From Phoebastria nigripes (taxonomy: Eukaryota; Chordata; Aves; Procellariiformes; Diomedeidae), in assembly GCA_035582835.1 (NCBI GenBank), contig JAYKAV010002442.1:654868-718867 (forward strand): DNA of 64,000 bases. The letters run 5' to 3'. The position numbers and the translations under genes were made by a program. The notes under the pieces are model-generated. The model ran no database searches and was not told the origin of the DNA. It saw only the letters and a program-made list of their open reading frames with translations. Shown in pieces: positions 18,723-29,500 of the stretch (position 1 is the first letter of the stretch; each line of letters opens with the position of its first letter).

Positions 18723-19875
18723 GTGAGCCTGGCGCCCACCAGCTGCGGCCAGGCAGGGGGTGCAGGCAGCCGCCACTGCCTGTGGGGAGGGCTCCCCCTC
18801 GCACCCCCTGGGCACGGCCATGGCACCGCTCAGCCTCCCGCGGCACAGCGAGGGCCTGTGGGCAGACAGGCTGTGGAGGGATTTAGCTGGGCATATCCTC
18901 CTGCGTGGGTGGAGAAAGGGGACCAGGAACAGCCACGGCAGTGGGTGCTTTCTGGGAACCTGGGGGGGGTCCTGCAGTCACACCACACCTCTGAGCTACA
19001 CCAGTTTCTCCCCCATGTCTTCCCAGCAGGAATCCTCAAAGCTGTGGGTGCTGCCCCCGGGAGCACCACCTCGGCCCCCCTGTTGCTGCCCCTGTGCCAG
19101 TGCGGCTCTCCATGGGATGGCTCTGGTGGGCTGCTGGGTGAGCCTTGTGCTATGCCNGTGCCTTGGTGCCTGCCAGCATCCTGCACCCAACTCTACCCCT
19201 GTGTCCTGTGGGGGGAGGGATGGTACCCTCCGTGCCGGGGGGACGTACTGGGACAGAGCCAGCCACCTCTGCATCCCATGAAGACAGAGAGGAAGAGTCC
19301 CCAGCACCGCTCCCAACCCTGTGGGGGGCCGGGCTCTTGCAGGGATCCCTAACTCACTGCAGACCCTTTCCTCCTCAGCCTGCAGCCCCGTAGCCCCAAC
19401 GGGCAGCGAGCTCCCTGCCCGCACCTGCACCATCTACCGGCCCTGGTTCTCGCCCTACAGCTACTTCATGTGCACCAAAGGAGCCACCCAGCAGCACCTG
19501 GACAGCCTCTCCTCCAGCCTGGCCGCCAGCACCCGGGAGCCTGAGGAGGCCGATGACCTCTCAGAGACTGTCTGCTCCTCCTCTGGCTCCTCAGACAAGC
19601 CCCAGCCCCCCTCGAGGGACAGGCTGGCCAGCGGTGGAGCCAGCATCACAGTCCGGGACATCCTCGCCGCTTCCCAGTGGCAGCCGGTGCCCCAGCGCGG
19701 CTACCAGTGCGTGTCGTGCTGCCGCGTCTTCCCCACGCTGTGGTCGATCAAGACCCACATCCAGCACAGCTCCCAGGAGGGCTACAGCTGCAAGCTGTAC
19801 TACCGCAGGCTCAAGGCCCTGTGGGAGAAGGAGTGCAAGGAGCATGAGGCTGCAGCNCCCAGGGTGCCCGTGTAA
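18617..19875 (+). CDS. SPATA46: SPATA46, spermatid nuclear-envelope protein
   Basis: In mouse SPATA46 is a testis-specific protein of the sperm nuclear envelope that is needed for normal head shape and fertilisation. Three exons (18617-18722, 19030-19137, 19379-19875) join to 236 residues, against about 261 in human. Matching blocks are the start MESF; SLPGILKAVGAAP, aligning with human SLPDIAKTAVPTE; CTIYRPWFSPYSYF; and the C-terminal region YQCVSCCRVFPTLW through YYRRLKALWEKE. The last part is an incomplete C2H2-like finger: CxxC, twelve residues, then HIQH. The single N at 19857 falls in the third base of a GCN Ala codon, so it is harmless. An in-frame ATG at 18581 in a strong context (ACCATGG) could add 12 residues. 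MESF was chosen because it aligns with human MENF. The gene runs against its neighbours. Confidence 0.92.
18723..19029 (+). other. SPATA46: SPATA46 intron 1
   Basis: A 307-bp GT-AG intron; nothing else seen. Confidence 0.75.
19030..19137 (+). CDS. SPATA46: SPATA46 exon 2
   Basis: A 108-nt exon, not obvious from open frames alone. It has a CCCAGCAG acceptor and a GTGAGC donor, in phase with both neighbours. Joined to exon 1 it gives SLPGILKAVGAAPGSTTSAP, which lines up with the human protein. Confidence 0.78.
19379..19875 (+). CDS. SPATA46: SPATA46 exon 3
   Basis: The acceptor TTTCCTCCTCAG is followed by the conserved TCTIYRPWFSPYSYF, an acidic Ser-rich stretch (SETVCSSSGSSDKP), ITVRDILAASQW and the Cys/His motif. 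TAA is at 19873. Confidence 0.94.
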
Positions 19876-19936
19876 GCCCCGCCAGCTGGGCAGCTGCCGC
19901 GGGAGGGCACTGCTCCATCGCTCCTACCAGCGGCAG

Positions 19937-19942
19937 AATAAA
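19937..19942 (+). terminator. SPATA46: SPATA46 poly(A) signal
   Basis: AATAAA 62 nt past the stop codon, followed by a GT-containing stretch. It gives a very short 3' UTR. Confidence 0.8.
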
Positions 19943-20432
19943 TCGTTTTAGGAGCAGCCGGCCCTGTCTGCCTGCTGCTCTTGCCTACACAACACTTCTG
20001 CCATCCTTTAAGAGAGGCTCTTCCCGACTTTTCCTTCCCCAGCAGCCAAAAAATCTCCCGAGCCCCTGAAAGCACTGCTTAGCATCTCTGCATCTCTGTG
20101 GGGCAATCTGCAGATGCTGGGAACCCCCAGGCACCCTTGAGCTGTCAGGTCAGCCCTGAGACAATCTTGCGCTGTGCAGTGGCTGAAGGGGAAGGCTGAA
20201 ACCCCTCTACCCCCAGCAACATTCAGGGCACCTCGCTCTCACGGGCAGCCCGCGGCTGGCACCGCAAGCAAGGGTCCCGCAGGGGAGGATGCTTAGGTTG
20301 GATGGGGTCTGTGCAAGGCTGAGGGATGCCACCGATGGTGCTGGCTCCCAGCGTGGAGGGGGAGAGAAGTACAGAAAGAGAGAGAGTCAGCGAGAAGAAA
20401 GAGACAACAGAAAGCCTTGAGAAATAGAAAGA
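19943..20432. other. Tail-to-tail spacer between SPATA46 and NOS1AP
   Basis: About 490 bp between convergent poly(A) signals. It is purine-rich near 20350-20410 with no gene recognised. Confidence 0.6.
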
Positions 20433-20438
20433 TTTATT
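20433..20438 (-). terminator. NOS1AP: Candidate NOS1AP poly(A) signal
   Basis: AATAAA on the minus strand, the first after the stop codon, in an AT-rich patch at 20400-20600. Confidence 0.45.
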
Positions 20439-23127
20439 TAGCAAAAGCCAGTCAACTAATGACAACACCCAAGGGTTAAGTGCACTTACATTGACAGATT
20501 GGTTTCCCAGATAGATTGAATCAACAGTTAGTAACACGACAGTTGTAGGAAAAGAAAGGACAAAAAATATAGCTATAAATCCCCAGTCAAGGTCCATAAC
20601 AAAAGTGAGAGGCTAGAGAGGCATCTTGGAGGCAGCGCTGAGTAAGGAGGAGGATCATTTACACATGTACACCTGTGGTGCAGCAGGACGCTGGCAGGGT
20701 CCCACCCGGCTCCGGCAGCACCCCCTCAGCCCGTGGGGCACCCGCCACTGTCCCCTGCGGGTAGAGCGCCGGGCAGGAGCCCAAGCCCATAGCTGGTCCC
20801 GACAGCTCCTCGCAGGGCATCGCCTGGGCTGCGCATGTGCAGCAGGGGTGGGCAGGAGTGGTGGCCNGGGGAGATGGCTCAGCCCTGCCTGCTTTCTGAA
20901 GCAGCCCAGCCTGGAAGAGACCTCCTGCCTCTGCAGGAGGAGCAGCCTGCGGCTGCTCCTCCCAGGCTCTCCCTTCGTCTGCCCTGCGCGTACGGCCAAG
21001 CTCCTGCCGTCACCTCTCCTGCACGATCTGTCTGCCCTCATGGAAATCCCTCTCCAAGCTCACCCACACATTCCTGCCCTGCCTGTGCCATGTCCTGTGC
21101 GTGCTGCCATCCCCACCTCTCCCTCCTGGCGGGACCAGCCTCCCATCCCACGCTTTCACCTCCAACCGCTGCGAGCTGGCAGTGGGATGTCGGGGTCCCC
21201 AGCAGAGGGGCTGGCACACAGCTGTGCCCACAGCGGTGCAGGACAGGGCACACGGAAGTATTGGTGGCCAGAGGACAGGAGCACCCAGGTCCCAACTAGC
21301 ACCCGCTCCCACTCGGCCCCCTCTGTGGCTGGTGCAGGGGCTCCCCTGGACACCAGCCCACAGCTGGGGACACTGAAACATGGCCTTCCTTCCCACTAGG
21401 ACTCTCTAGCTCCTCACAGCGTCCAGCGTTCTCCTGTAGTGGAGGGTGCATAGCACAGCTCGTACCGACCCCGGGGGTCTCGCCCACACCTCACTCCTCA
21501 GCAGCCCTCAGTCCCAAGGGGGCTGGGGCAGAAAGAAGCAATGGACCTTCCTCAGCAGCCAGGCTAAGCCCTGGAGGAGAGCAAGAGCTCGTGCCTGGGA
21601 GATGCTCAGCTAGGGTTAGGTGCAGGCAGATCTAGCAGAGACAGAGCTGGTGAAGGCAAGAGCAGAGGGAAGCAACAAAGCAAAGCAGAAGCAGGATAGG
21701 AGGGTGGATGGGAAAGAAGACAACTGTGCCAATCCCCACCTCATCGAGTGTTTCCACAAGGAGCAGGGACATCAGGACTCTGGCTCACACCCCTTCAGCC
21801 GTGGCCTCTTAGAGGCTGCAGCAACAGGCAGCTGATAAATATGCTTGCAGAAAAGAGACAAGCTCTGGATCCCTTGGACGCTCCCACAGATGCCTCAGCC
21901 ATGGGCATTCTCAGGGTCTGGTGGGGGATCCTGAGATCTTGGATTCACTTTTCTGGAGGGTGTGAACCAGAGACATGAAGCAGCCCACCAGCAGTTCGCT
22001 CCCCATCAAGGGGCGGCAAGCGTGCCCATCCCTGCACACAGCCAATGCCAGCACTGCATCCCCCAGCCCTGGTCCAGGGGCAAGCGACTGCTTGGAAATG
22101 GAAAGGTTTGTCTATAAAGCAAAGCAGGGAGTTTGTGGTGATGGTGCAGGGAAGTGCTTGCAAACCTGACTTGAGAGCACCAGAAAGGCTTTGAAAACTG
22201 GCAGCCAAGCCAAGGAGCCCAAGGAGCGGGCAACAGGGGAAGAACACCCCACAGCCCCGTGCTGTGTGCCCTGGCTCCCTGCTCCTCACCAAGCTGTGCC
22301 TTCCTCTCCGCTCCACAGCCTGGGAGGGAGCGGGCAGTGCCCGCGCACCCTCCACCTGCCTCAGGCAGGGACAAACCCTGCCCTGGAAGTGCCACAAACA
22401 CCAGCACTCTGCCAGGAGCTGCCTGTGTCCAGCCACCCTGCGCGACCTCCTCCCACCCCTTCAGCTCCTTCCCAGGCTCATCCCCACTGTCCTTCGCTGC
22501 CTCACCTCTCACTCGCGCACCCATGCCGGCAGTGCACCGCCACCAACCCTAACCACTCCGCTAGCATGGCCCTGGCCGCACCTCCCACCCTCTCCACCAT
22601 GCAGAGAGCCAGAACCCCTGCCAGTGGCTCTGTTCCTGCTCACCACCCCGTGCTGGCTCCTCAGTCGCTCTTGTCCCTGCTCACTGCCCTATGCCTGCTC
22701 TCTCATTCCCCCAGCAAAAACCTTCATCTGCTTTACTGCTCCCCCCTGCAGCAGCACCAGCAGCAGTGGCTAATCCAGCAGGGAGTCCCTTGCCTCTGCC
22801 TGATCTCAAAATGCAGCTTGCAGGGGGACAGGGACCAGGGAGTAGCACAAGCAGCTGTCAGCTCGCCGTCCGATGCGAAGCAGGGACGCTCCAGCTCAGC
22901 ACACAAGCCCATGCACGCTGGAGCACAGCATGCCCAGCGCACCCCCTCGGCACGGCTCTGTCCTCACCTCTGCACACCTCCTGGCCGTGTGCTGGAAGCC
23001 TCGCACTCCCTCCTCCGCCCCCTCTCTCTCTGGGCTGTCCCGTCCCTGCCAGGGCTAGGGGGCTACGGCCAGGGCCCGCCCCAGCTCCAGCAGGTCCCGG
23101 CTGCTCTGCACCACCTCCTGCCAACCC
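20433..23127 (-). other. NOS1AP: NOS1AP 3' UTR (inferred extent)
   Basis: From the stop codon, no minus-strand AATAAA occurs until 20438-20433, so a 2.7-kb 3' UTR is the simplest reading. Open frames within it are GC-driven and show no domain. Confidence 0.5.
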
Positions 23128-23531
23128 CTACACCGCGATCTCGTCCTCCAGGCTGTCGCCCAGGTCCTGCCTGGGCTGGACGTGGAGCAGGCGCGGCGGT
23201 TCCTCCTGGGACCAGGAGTCGCGCTCCTCGCTCTCGTCCGTGTTGGACTCGTACTCGGAGGCGATGCCTGACTCGCGGAACTTGATGAGCTCCAGGCTGC
23301 CCAGCGCCGGCTCTGGGGCGGGCGGCCCCGAGCCCGGCAGAAAGCGGTAGCACTCCAGCTTCACCAGACAGTCGTTCCTACCTATGGGGCTGCCCAGGGC
23401 ACTGGGGAAGCCCGAGCTGGGGCCCAGTGGCGGCGGGTGGGTGTCCTCGGGCTGCGGGGTGGTCGGGTCGCAGAGGACGGGGAGGACGTTGGAGCGGAAG
23501 GTGATCTCCAGCAGACTGTCCTGGGAGCCTG
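23128..23531 (-). CDS. NOS1AP: NOS1AP exon 10, nNOS-binding C-terminus
   Basis: The exon begins at a tandem CAGCAG acceptor. It encodes [13 protein letters not shown], the conserved [20 protein letters not shown] and the terminal EIAV. Stop TAG at 23128-23130. Confidence 0.97.
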
Positions 23532-26500
23532 CTGCAAGAGAAGGGCACGGCTGAGAGGCAGACAGTGCCACCCCGGCTTGCCCGGGCATCCCCCGGCCAC
23601 CACGGCTGGCTGCAGACTGGCCAGAGGAGGATGGTCTGGGGCCATTTGGGTGTCAGCCTCCCCACCACCACCATTTAGAGGGTGTCACTTGGTGCCACTG
23701 GTACCAGGAGCTGCTGCTGGCCAGCAAAGTGCCAGTTTTGCAGGACAAAAAGTTATCTGTCTCCCACCCCAGCTCCTCTGGGGAACTGATGGCCACCTCT
23801 GCTGGAGAGGAAGGTCAAGGAGGGGCTCTGCGGCAGGTAAGGAGCTGGCCTAGACCATGCAGCCACTGGGGAAAGCAGACATACAGCTGATGGATGTACG
23901 TGACTGCCTGTCCATACAGCCCTCCCCATGCCCCCTCCCACACTGCATGCAAGCAGCCTGCCGCACACACACAAGCCAGGCCAGAAGGGCACTAATATTC
24001 CCCTACACAAAACCACTGGAAATGCCCAAAAACCCTACGAGAAACACCCATGCACACGTCCTCCACAGACCCGGCTAGCTGCGAGGGGAGAGGAAGGGGC
24101 AGGAGCGCTTACTGGTGGTGTTCCCCGCCAGCTTCAGCTCCAGCTCCTGCACCTGTTTGACCAGGAGCGAGATGTGCTGCAGCAAGTCCTTGTTCTGGAG
24201 CAGGAGCTGGTGCACGCGAGCCTGGGCCTCCAGCCGTGCCGCCGCCTCCGCAGCCAGCTGGTCCTTCAGCAAGTGGACCTGTGTGACAGGAGAGAGTGGG
24301 TGAGCGTGTGGGAGATGCTGCTCGAGGGCTGAGAGCTTCGACTTCAGCTATCCCTGCTCCTCTTCCAGGGCTCACCAGCATCCCACCAAATGATTTGATG
24401 AAGAAGCCATTCCCTGCGGGTACCCGCAGACATGATGAGGAGAGCAGGGGCAGGCGGCAGTGTCACACCAGGGCACGCTCAGCAAATGCAGCNCATGGTC
24501 CCCTGGTCTCTCTGATGGAAAAGCCTGAGGCAAAGGGAGGCGGTGCTGACCGAACCGTCAGTCATGCACGTGTGCCGCAAATGCATGAGGAAAGGGCAGA
24601 CCAGAAGGAAGCCAGATGGATGCGGAAGAGAAGACACGCTCGACTGACTGGATGGTGCTGCGGGTGCACCCTGGCCGAGCTGTCTTTCCGGGCAGGTTTC
24701 CCAGAGACAGTGTTTTGTACAAGGTGGGGTCCTGCCAGTGGCATCTGTCGCTAGCAGGGGNTGGAGCATCAGAGCTGCCCCAGAGCTGCAGGCGGCTCCA
24801 GCTGCGACGGGCATGACACACCTGGAGCAACACAAATGGCAGAGCGCTGCTGAGATGTGGTGGCTCTGGGAACGTGAGCTGGCTGCTCATTCTGGCCCTG
24901 GGAAGCAATGCCTGGACGTTAGCCGGTGGGAGTCCATGGGCAAGAATTCCATTGATTTTGGCACAACTACCCATACACAAGCATCTGTATCACCAGCACC
25001 GCATTCCAGGGAGGGTGGGACACTGCTGGGTGAGACCAGCCAGGAGCCTTTGCCCAGGGGCAGTGGGGGCAGCTCTCTGCTCTGAGCTCGAGCAAGGAGA
25101 GCCCCAGGAGCGTGCTCCGGACAAGGGGACAGCAGTGCAGAGCCACCCGGGAGCCACACCGGCTCAGCATCCCCTCCTGCCACCCACCCATGGCTCCTAC
25201 AAGCGCTCCTCTCTCCAGCAAGGACTGAGCCAGCCAGGCTCGCGGGGAACCAGGAAAGCATGGATTTAATGCAAAAACCCCCCCCAAAACCAAAAAACCA
25301 AACCAAAAGCAAACAAAAACCCCCACCAAAAAACCAAAACCAAAAAAAACAACAACAAAAAAAGGCAGTTTTACCTTGGCCTAGCAAGTGACCTTGGGGA
25401 AGAGGCGGGGAGATCTCTGTAGCCTGCCAAACCCGGGAGCTGCTGCTGCGGCTGCAGGGCCCCAAAAGCAGCACTGCTGGGGGGCACCTGCCCTCCTGGA
25501 TGGGTACAGGAGGCAGCGCCGGGGCTGCTGGCAGGCAGGTGCTGCCTGCTTTGTCCTGTGCTGCCTGACTGCAGCCAGCAAGGCGGCAGGGCAGTGCCCT
25601 TGGCAGGGCAGAGTTGAAGCACAGCGAGCTCAGGAGGGTGGCAGGAGGCCAGGCAAGGGGCTGGGACTTGCTTTGCCACGCTGCGGGAAACCAGAGAGCC
25701 AGAGTCACCTCCTCCTCCTCCTGCCAGCAGTGGGACAGTGGGGCACAGCAGCGTGGTGGGACAGGGGCCCTCTGCTGAACAATGGCAGGTGAAGCGGAGA
25801 CCCTGAGCTGAGCTAGCAGAGGTGGCATCGCAATTAAACACTAAGCGGGTGCCAAAGCTCGGTGCTGGCAGCGTCAGCCTGGAAGTCATCCTTCCTCGCA
25901 GCTGGACAGCTGTCTCCATCACAGGCGCCTGCAGCAGGGCCCAGGTGATGCCAGGAGAAGATGNGAGCAGAGCCCAAAGGTCACGTCTTGCAGAGGAGCA
26001 GCGGCTCGTGCCACCAGCCCCCTGGGGACAATACCCAGGAAGGACTTCTGGCCTTAATTCAAGAGAAGGAACTTTCACAGGTATCTGGAAACGCCTTGCA
26101 AAAGCAAGTCTCTGGTCAACAAGGGAACTAAATGGCATTTCATCCTCAGCCAAGTAATTAGAGGCCAAGATAATTACAGAATGGTCCCTGTAGCTATGGA
26201 TCAAGCACAGATCCTGGTCAACACAGTGGATCTCCTGGCTTTGTTAGTAAAAAATTAAGCCTGTGCCCATCACCACGTGTTGAGAGACAAGCTGATTTGG
26301 TACTTTTCGAGAGAAGATAACAAGTGCCATTGACAGAAGTGTTGATGTAATGCATTCAGTCATCTGAAGGCATCTGACGTGATAGGGTCCAACTTTTTCA
26401 TTAATGAAGTACAATGACACAAAAATCACCATGGCGCATGCTGAATGGATTAGAGAGCAGCTAAGCGACAGCTCCTGGGACAAGAACCACNCTGGGGTGG

Positions 26501-29500
26501 GCAGAGGTCCAGGGTAGGGTGTCAGCCCTTGGAGAGAGGGGGATGAAGCCACTGGCTGCCATCCCATGAGACAGCCAAGAAATGGCATTACACTATTTCA
26601 GAGATTTTTTTAATCTGGATGTAGGAAGAAAAAGAAATCGCCACTGTAAGGCTTTGCAGGTACACAAAGACTGGGAACTACTAAAGGTGAGCAGTCCCTA
26701 CCACAGAGGGACCCGGCTTTGCCTGGCAAGCTTTGCCTGTAGCAACACTATACTTGGGCAGACATAAAGGATCCCCTGAGGATGCAGGCCCCTCTTCCAG
26801 AGGCGAAAGCAACTTCCTGAGCCTGTGACCCCAGAAGGCATGCAGGCTCTTGGGGCAGCAGCATGGCCAGAAGGACCAATACTGATTTTCTGATGCATGA
26901 AGAGGAAAGCCATGGGAAAGGACAGAGAGGCTGCTGGAGCCAATNGCTCAGGCCAGGAAGAAAGTCAAGCAATTGCAGAGAGCTCTGGGAAGGGTCAGGG
27001 AACAAGTAAAGTAAGAGTTGGATAAAGTGGCCAGAGCTGCTTAAATGAGAAATACCTGCATGGAGAACGAGTCGGCAGGGGCTAACACCGAGGCGAGGCA
27101 TTTGCAAGAACACAGGGACCAAGGGACCAAGAAAGCCAGTGGCATGCAGACCTAATGCTAATCCATGCCGGCTTAACGGAGCCATCGCTGGGAGCAAGGG
27201 CGCAGCGAGCCATGCCGGGAAAGTGCAACAGAGCAGGCTGTCCCGCGGAAGATAGGGGACACCGCCCAGCCCGCTCCCACGCCCTGGTGTTGGGGTCCAC
27301 CCTGGCTCAGGTCGGGTCCCCACCCACGCCTGCCCCCTCCAGGCAGGAGATGCTCCAGCATCGAGGGGCTCAGTAGCGCACCCCAGCCCTATCATTGCCC
27401 CCAGGAAAGAGCGGAGAGGAGAACCTGTGCCACGGCCACTTGNGTCTGCTGCTGCTGCTGCTGCAGGAGCTGCTGAAGAAGCTGCATTTGGTGGTGGGCA
27501 GAGAGGGGTGTTCCCAGGTCAGGTAGTTGGGCAGATGAGGGCAGCAGCATCTTGGGCGACGCTGTCAGGATATCTTCAGGGTGGAGGCAGCCCTGCAAAA
27601 CACCGGTGTCGAAAGTGTGATCTCGTGCCCCTCGCCACGGAGAGCTGCCAGGCACTCGTGGGCTGCGGCACAGAGCAGCCCCCCAAAATACCCAGGAAAG
27701 AAGCTGCTGTGTTCAAAGCAAACGCACACTTTGCTGGGGTGCTGAAAAACTTTGAAGAGAGTATTTTTTCAGTTTTGACAAAGCCCAAATACTTTTGCAG
27801 AAAATTCCCGAAAAGGATGATGCTTCCCATGGGAATTTCCACTGTATCAAAAAAGTTGTTTGTTTTTTTTTTTTTCTTTTTTGGTGGAAAGAAAATCCCT
27901 ATCAGCTCTGCCCCAGACGCTTTCCATGTGGCTGCACATAGCTGAGCCTCGGCATGGCACTTTCCGGGAGCGCCCNGGGCCCCGAGCCAAAGGGCAGCCC
28001 TGCGGCAGCAGATGGCTTTGATCCAGGAGCCGGGGAATGCTGCACAATCCCTCCTGATCCCCGGGCCCCCAGGATGCGCATCAGAGCCGCGGGGCCGGGG
28101 CTGCGCCGTGCCCTGAGTGCAGAGGGCAGGGACCCACGCACCTTGGTGTTGGCATAGGCGCTCGTCTCCTTGCCCACAGCATCGAGGTCGGTCACGCCGC
28201 GGCTGAAGTCAAGGATGTCGGCTCCAGGCAGCGGCAGCTCCACGGCATCAATGTCTGTCTCCTCCGCCGAGGCGGCCGCCCTCTCTGCGCCGGTGAGGCG
28301 GCAGGCTGCGGGAGCGGTGTCAGAGCAGAGCACAGCCCACTTGGAGCAGGAGCTTGCTACGATGCGCCCATGGTATGGCAAGTGATGCCCACCAGTCCCC
28401 ACCGCCCCTGTGCCACCCACCCTCCAGCTCCAGGGGGGAAGCAGGTACCGAGCGACACGGCTGCGCTTCCTGCTGCTGCCCAGGATGGGGCTTGCGGCTG
28501 AAAACACACCCAGCCCCAGCACGCCAAACCTGGGGAACAGCGACCAAAACCCCTGATGTGGGAGAAACAGGCCATCAAGAGTAGAAGACACAGAGAAAGC
28601 TAAAGAAAGGTAAACAGGAGATTATGGGGGAAAAAAAACCCGGATGCTCAGAAATCCCCAGGGAACTGCATATCGTGGCCAGGACACTGTGTGGAGGAAA
28701 ACCAAACAATGACCGGTCCAGGACAGCCCAATGATTAGGTCACCACGACAGCGCTGGTTGCAGAGGCAGGCAGGAAACGGCGGCACAGCCCAGGCTGCTC
28801 CTGATGGGATGGGGGGGATCTAGCACCCAGCACGGGGCTGCAGGGCAGGCAGCCCACACANGGATGGGCAGCAGGACCTGCCAGCATCCCGACGGGCACT
28901 GGAGGTCTTTGACCAACCTCTTGCAAAACATCTGCCTCCCCTCCAGTGCAGCTGCTGGCACCAAGGAGCACAGCAGCTCCCCGGGGCCCCGCAGAGCCCG
29001 GTGTGTCAGGGTGGACCAGCAGCCCCCGACCAGGAGCACCCCTGCACCCTCCACCCCGGGGGCTGAGAAGAAAGGGGGGGTCTGCAGGCTGCCTGCAGCC
29101 CTGGGAGCTTGATGCAAGATCCCGAGCACGGCTTCATACACGCAGGGAATTGCAGAGGTGGCGATGGACCATGAGCTGGGTCCATGGCAGAGAGCCAGAC
29201 CCAGGCCCGTGAGCGCCTCGGGATGCAGGGAAGGTCTGTGCTTAGGGCCTCTTCTGTGGAAGCGGCGAGAAAATGTTTGCGGCTTGTGCAGCCGAGCATG
29301 GAGAGCATTTAGGCGCCCAGCAGGGTCCCAGGCGCTGCTAATGGGCTCCCAGCAAGGGGGATGTCTGCGAGGATGCCGGCTAACACCTAGCGAAGGCTCC
29401 TTGCTGGGCAAGATCCCAGCTTGAGCCCGAGGCGCTGCAGGCCAGATTGCTGTGCAAATCCATTCCCCGCAGGTGTCAGCCAGCAAGGAGCAGTGTGGGA

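Noticed and set aside
20223..20597. 124-codon minus-strand frame with two hydrophobic segments
   Set aside because: It covers the candidate NOS1AP poly(A) signal and an AT-rich patch; no homologous family recalled.
22191..23350. 364- and 219-codon plus-strand frames
   Set aside because: Antisense to the NOS1AP last exon and 3' UTR; a mirror of real coding sequence and low stop density.
24887..26204. 313- and 277-codon minus-strand frames
   Set aside because: They lie in NOS1AP intron 8, partly through an A/C tract, and have no recognisable family.
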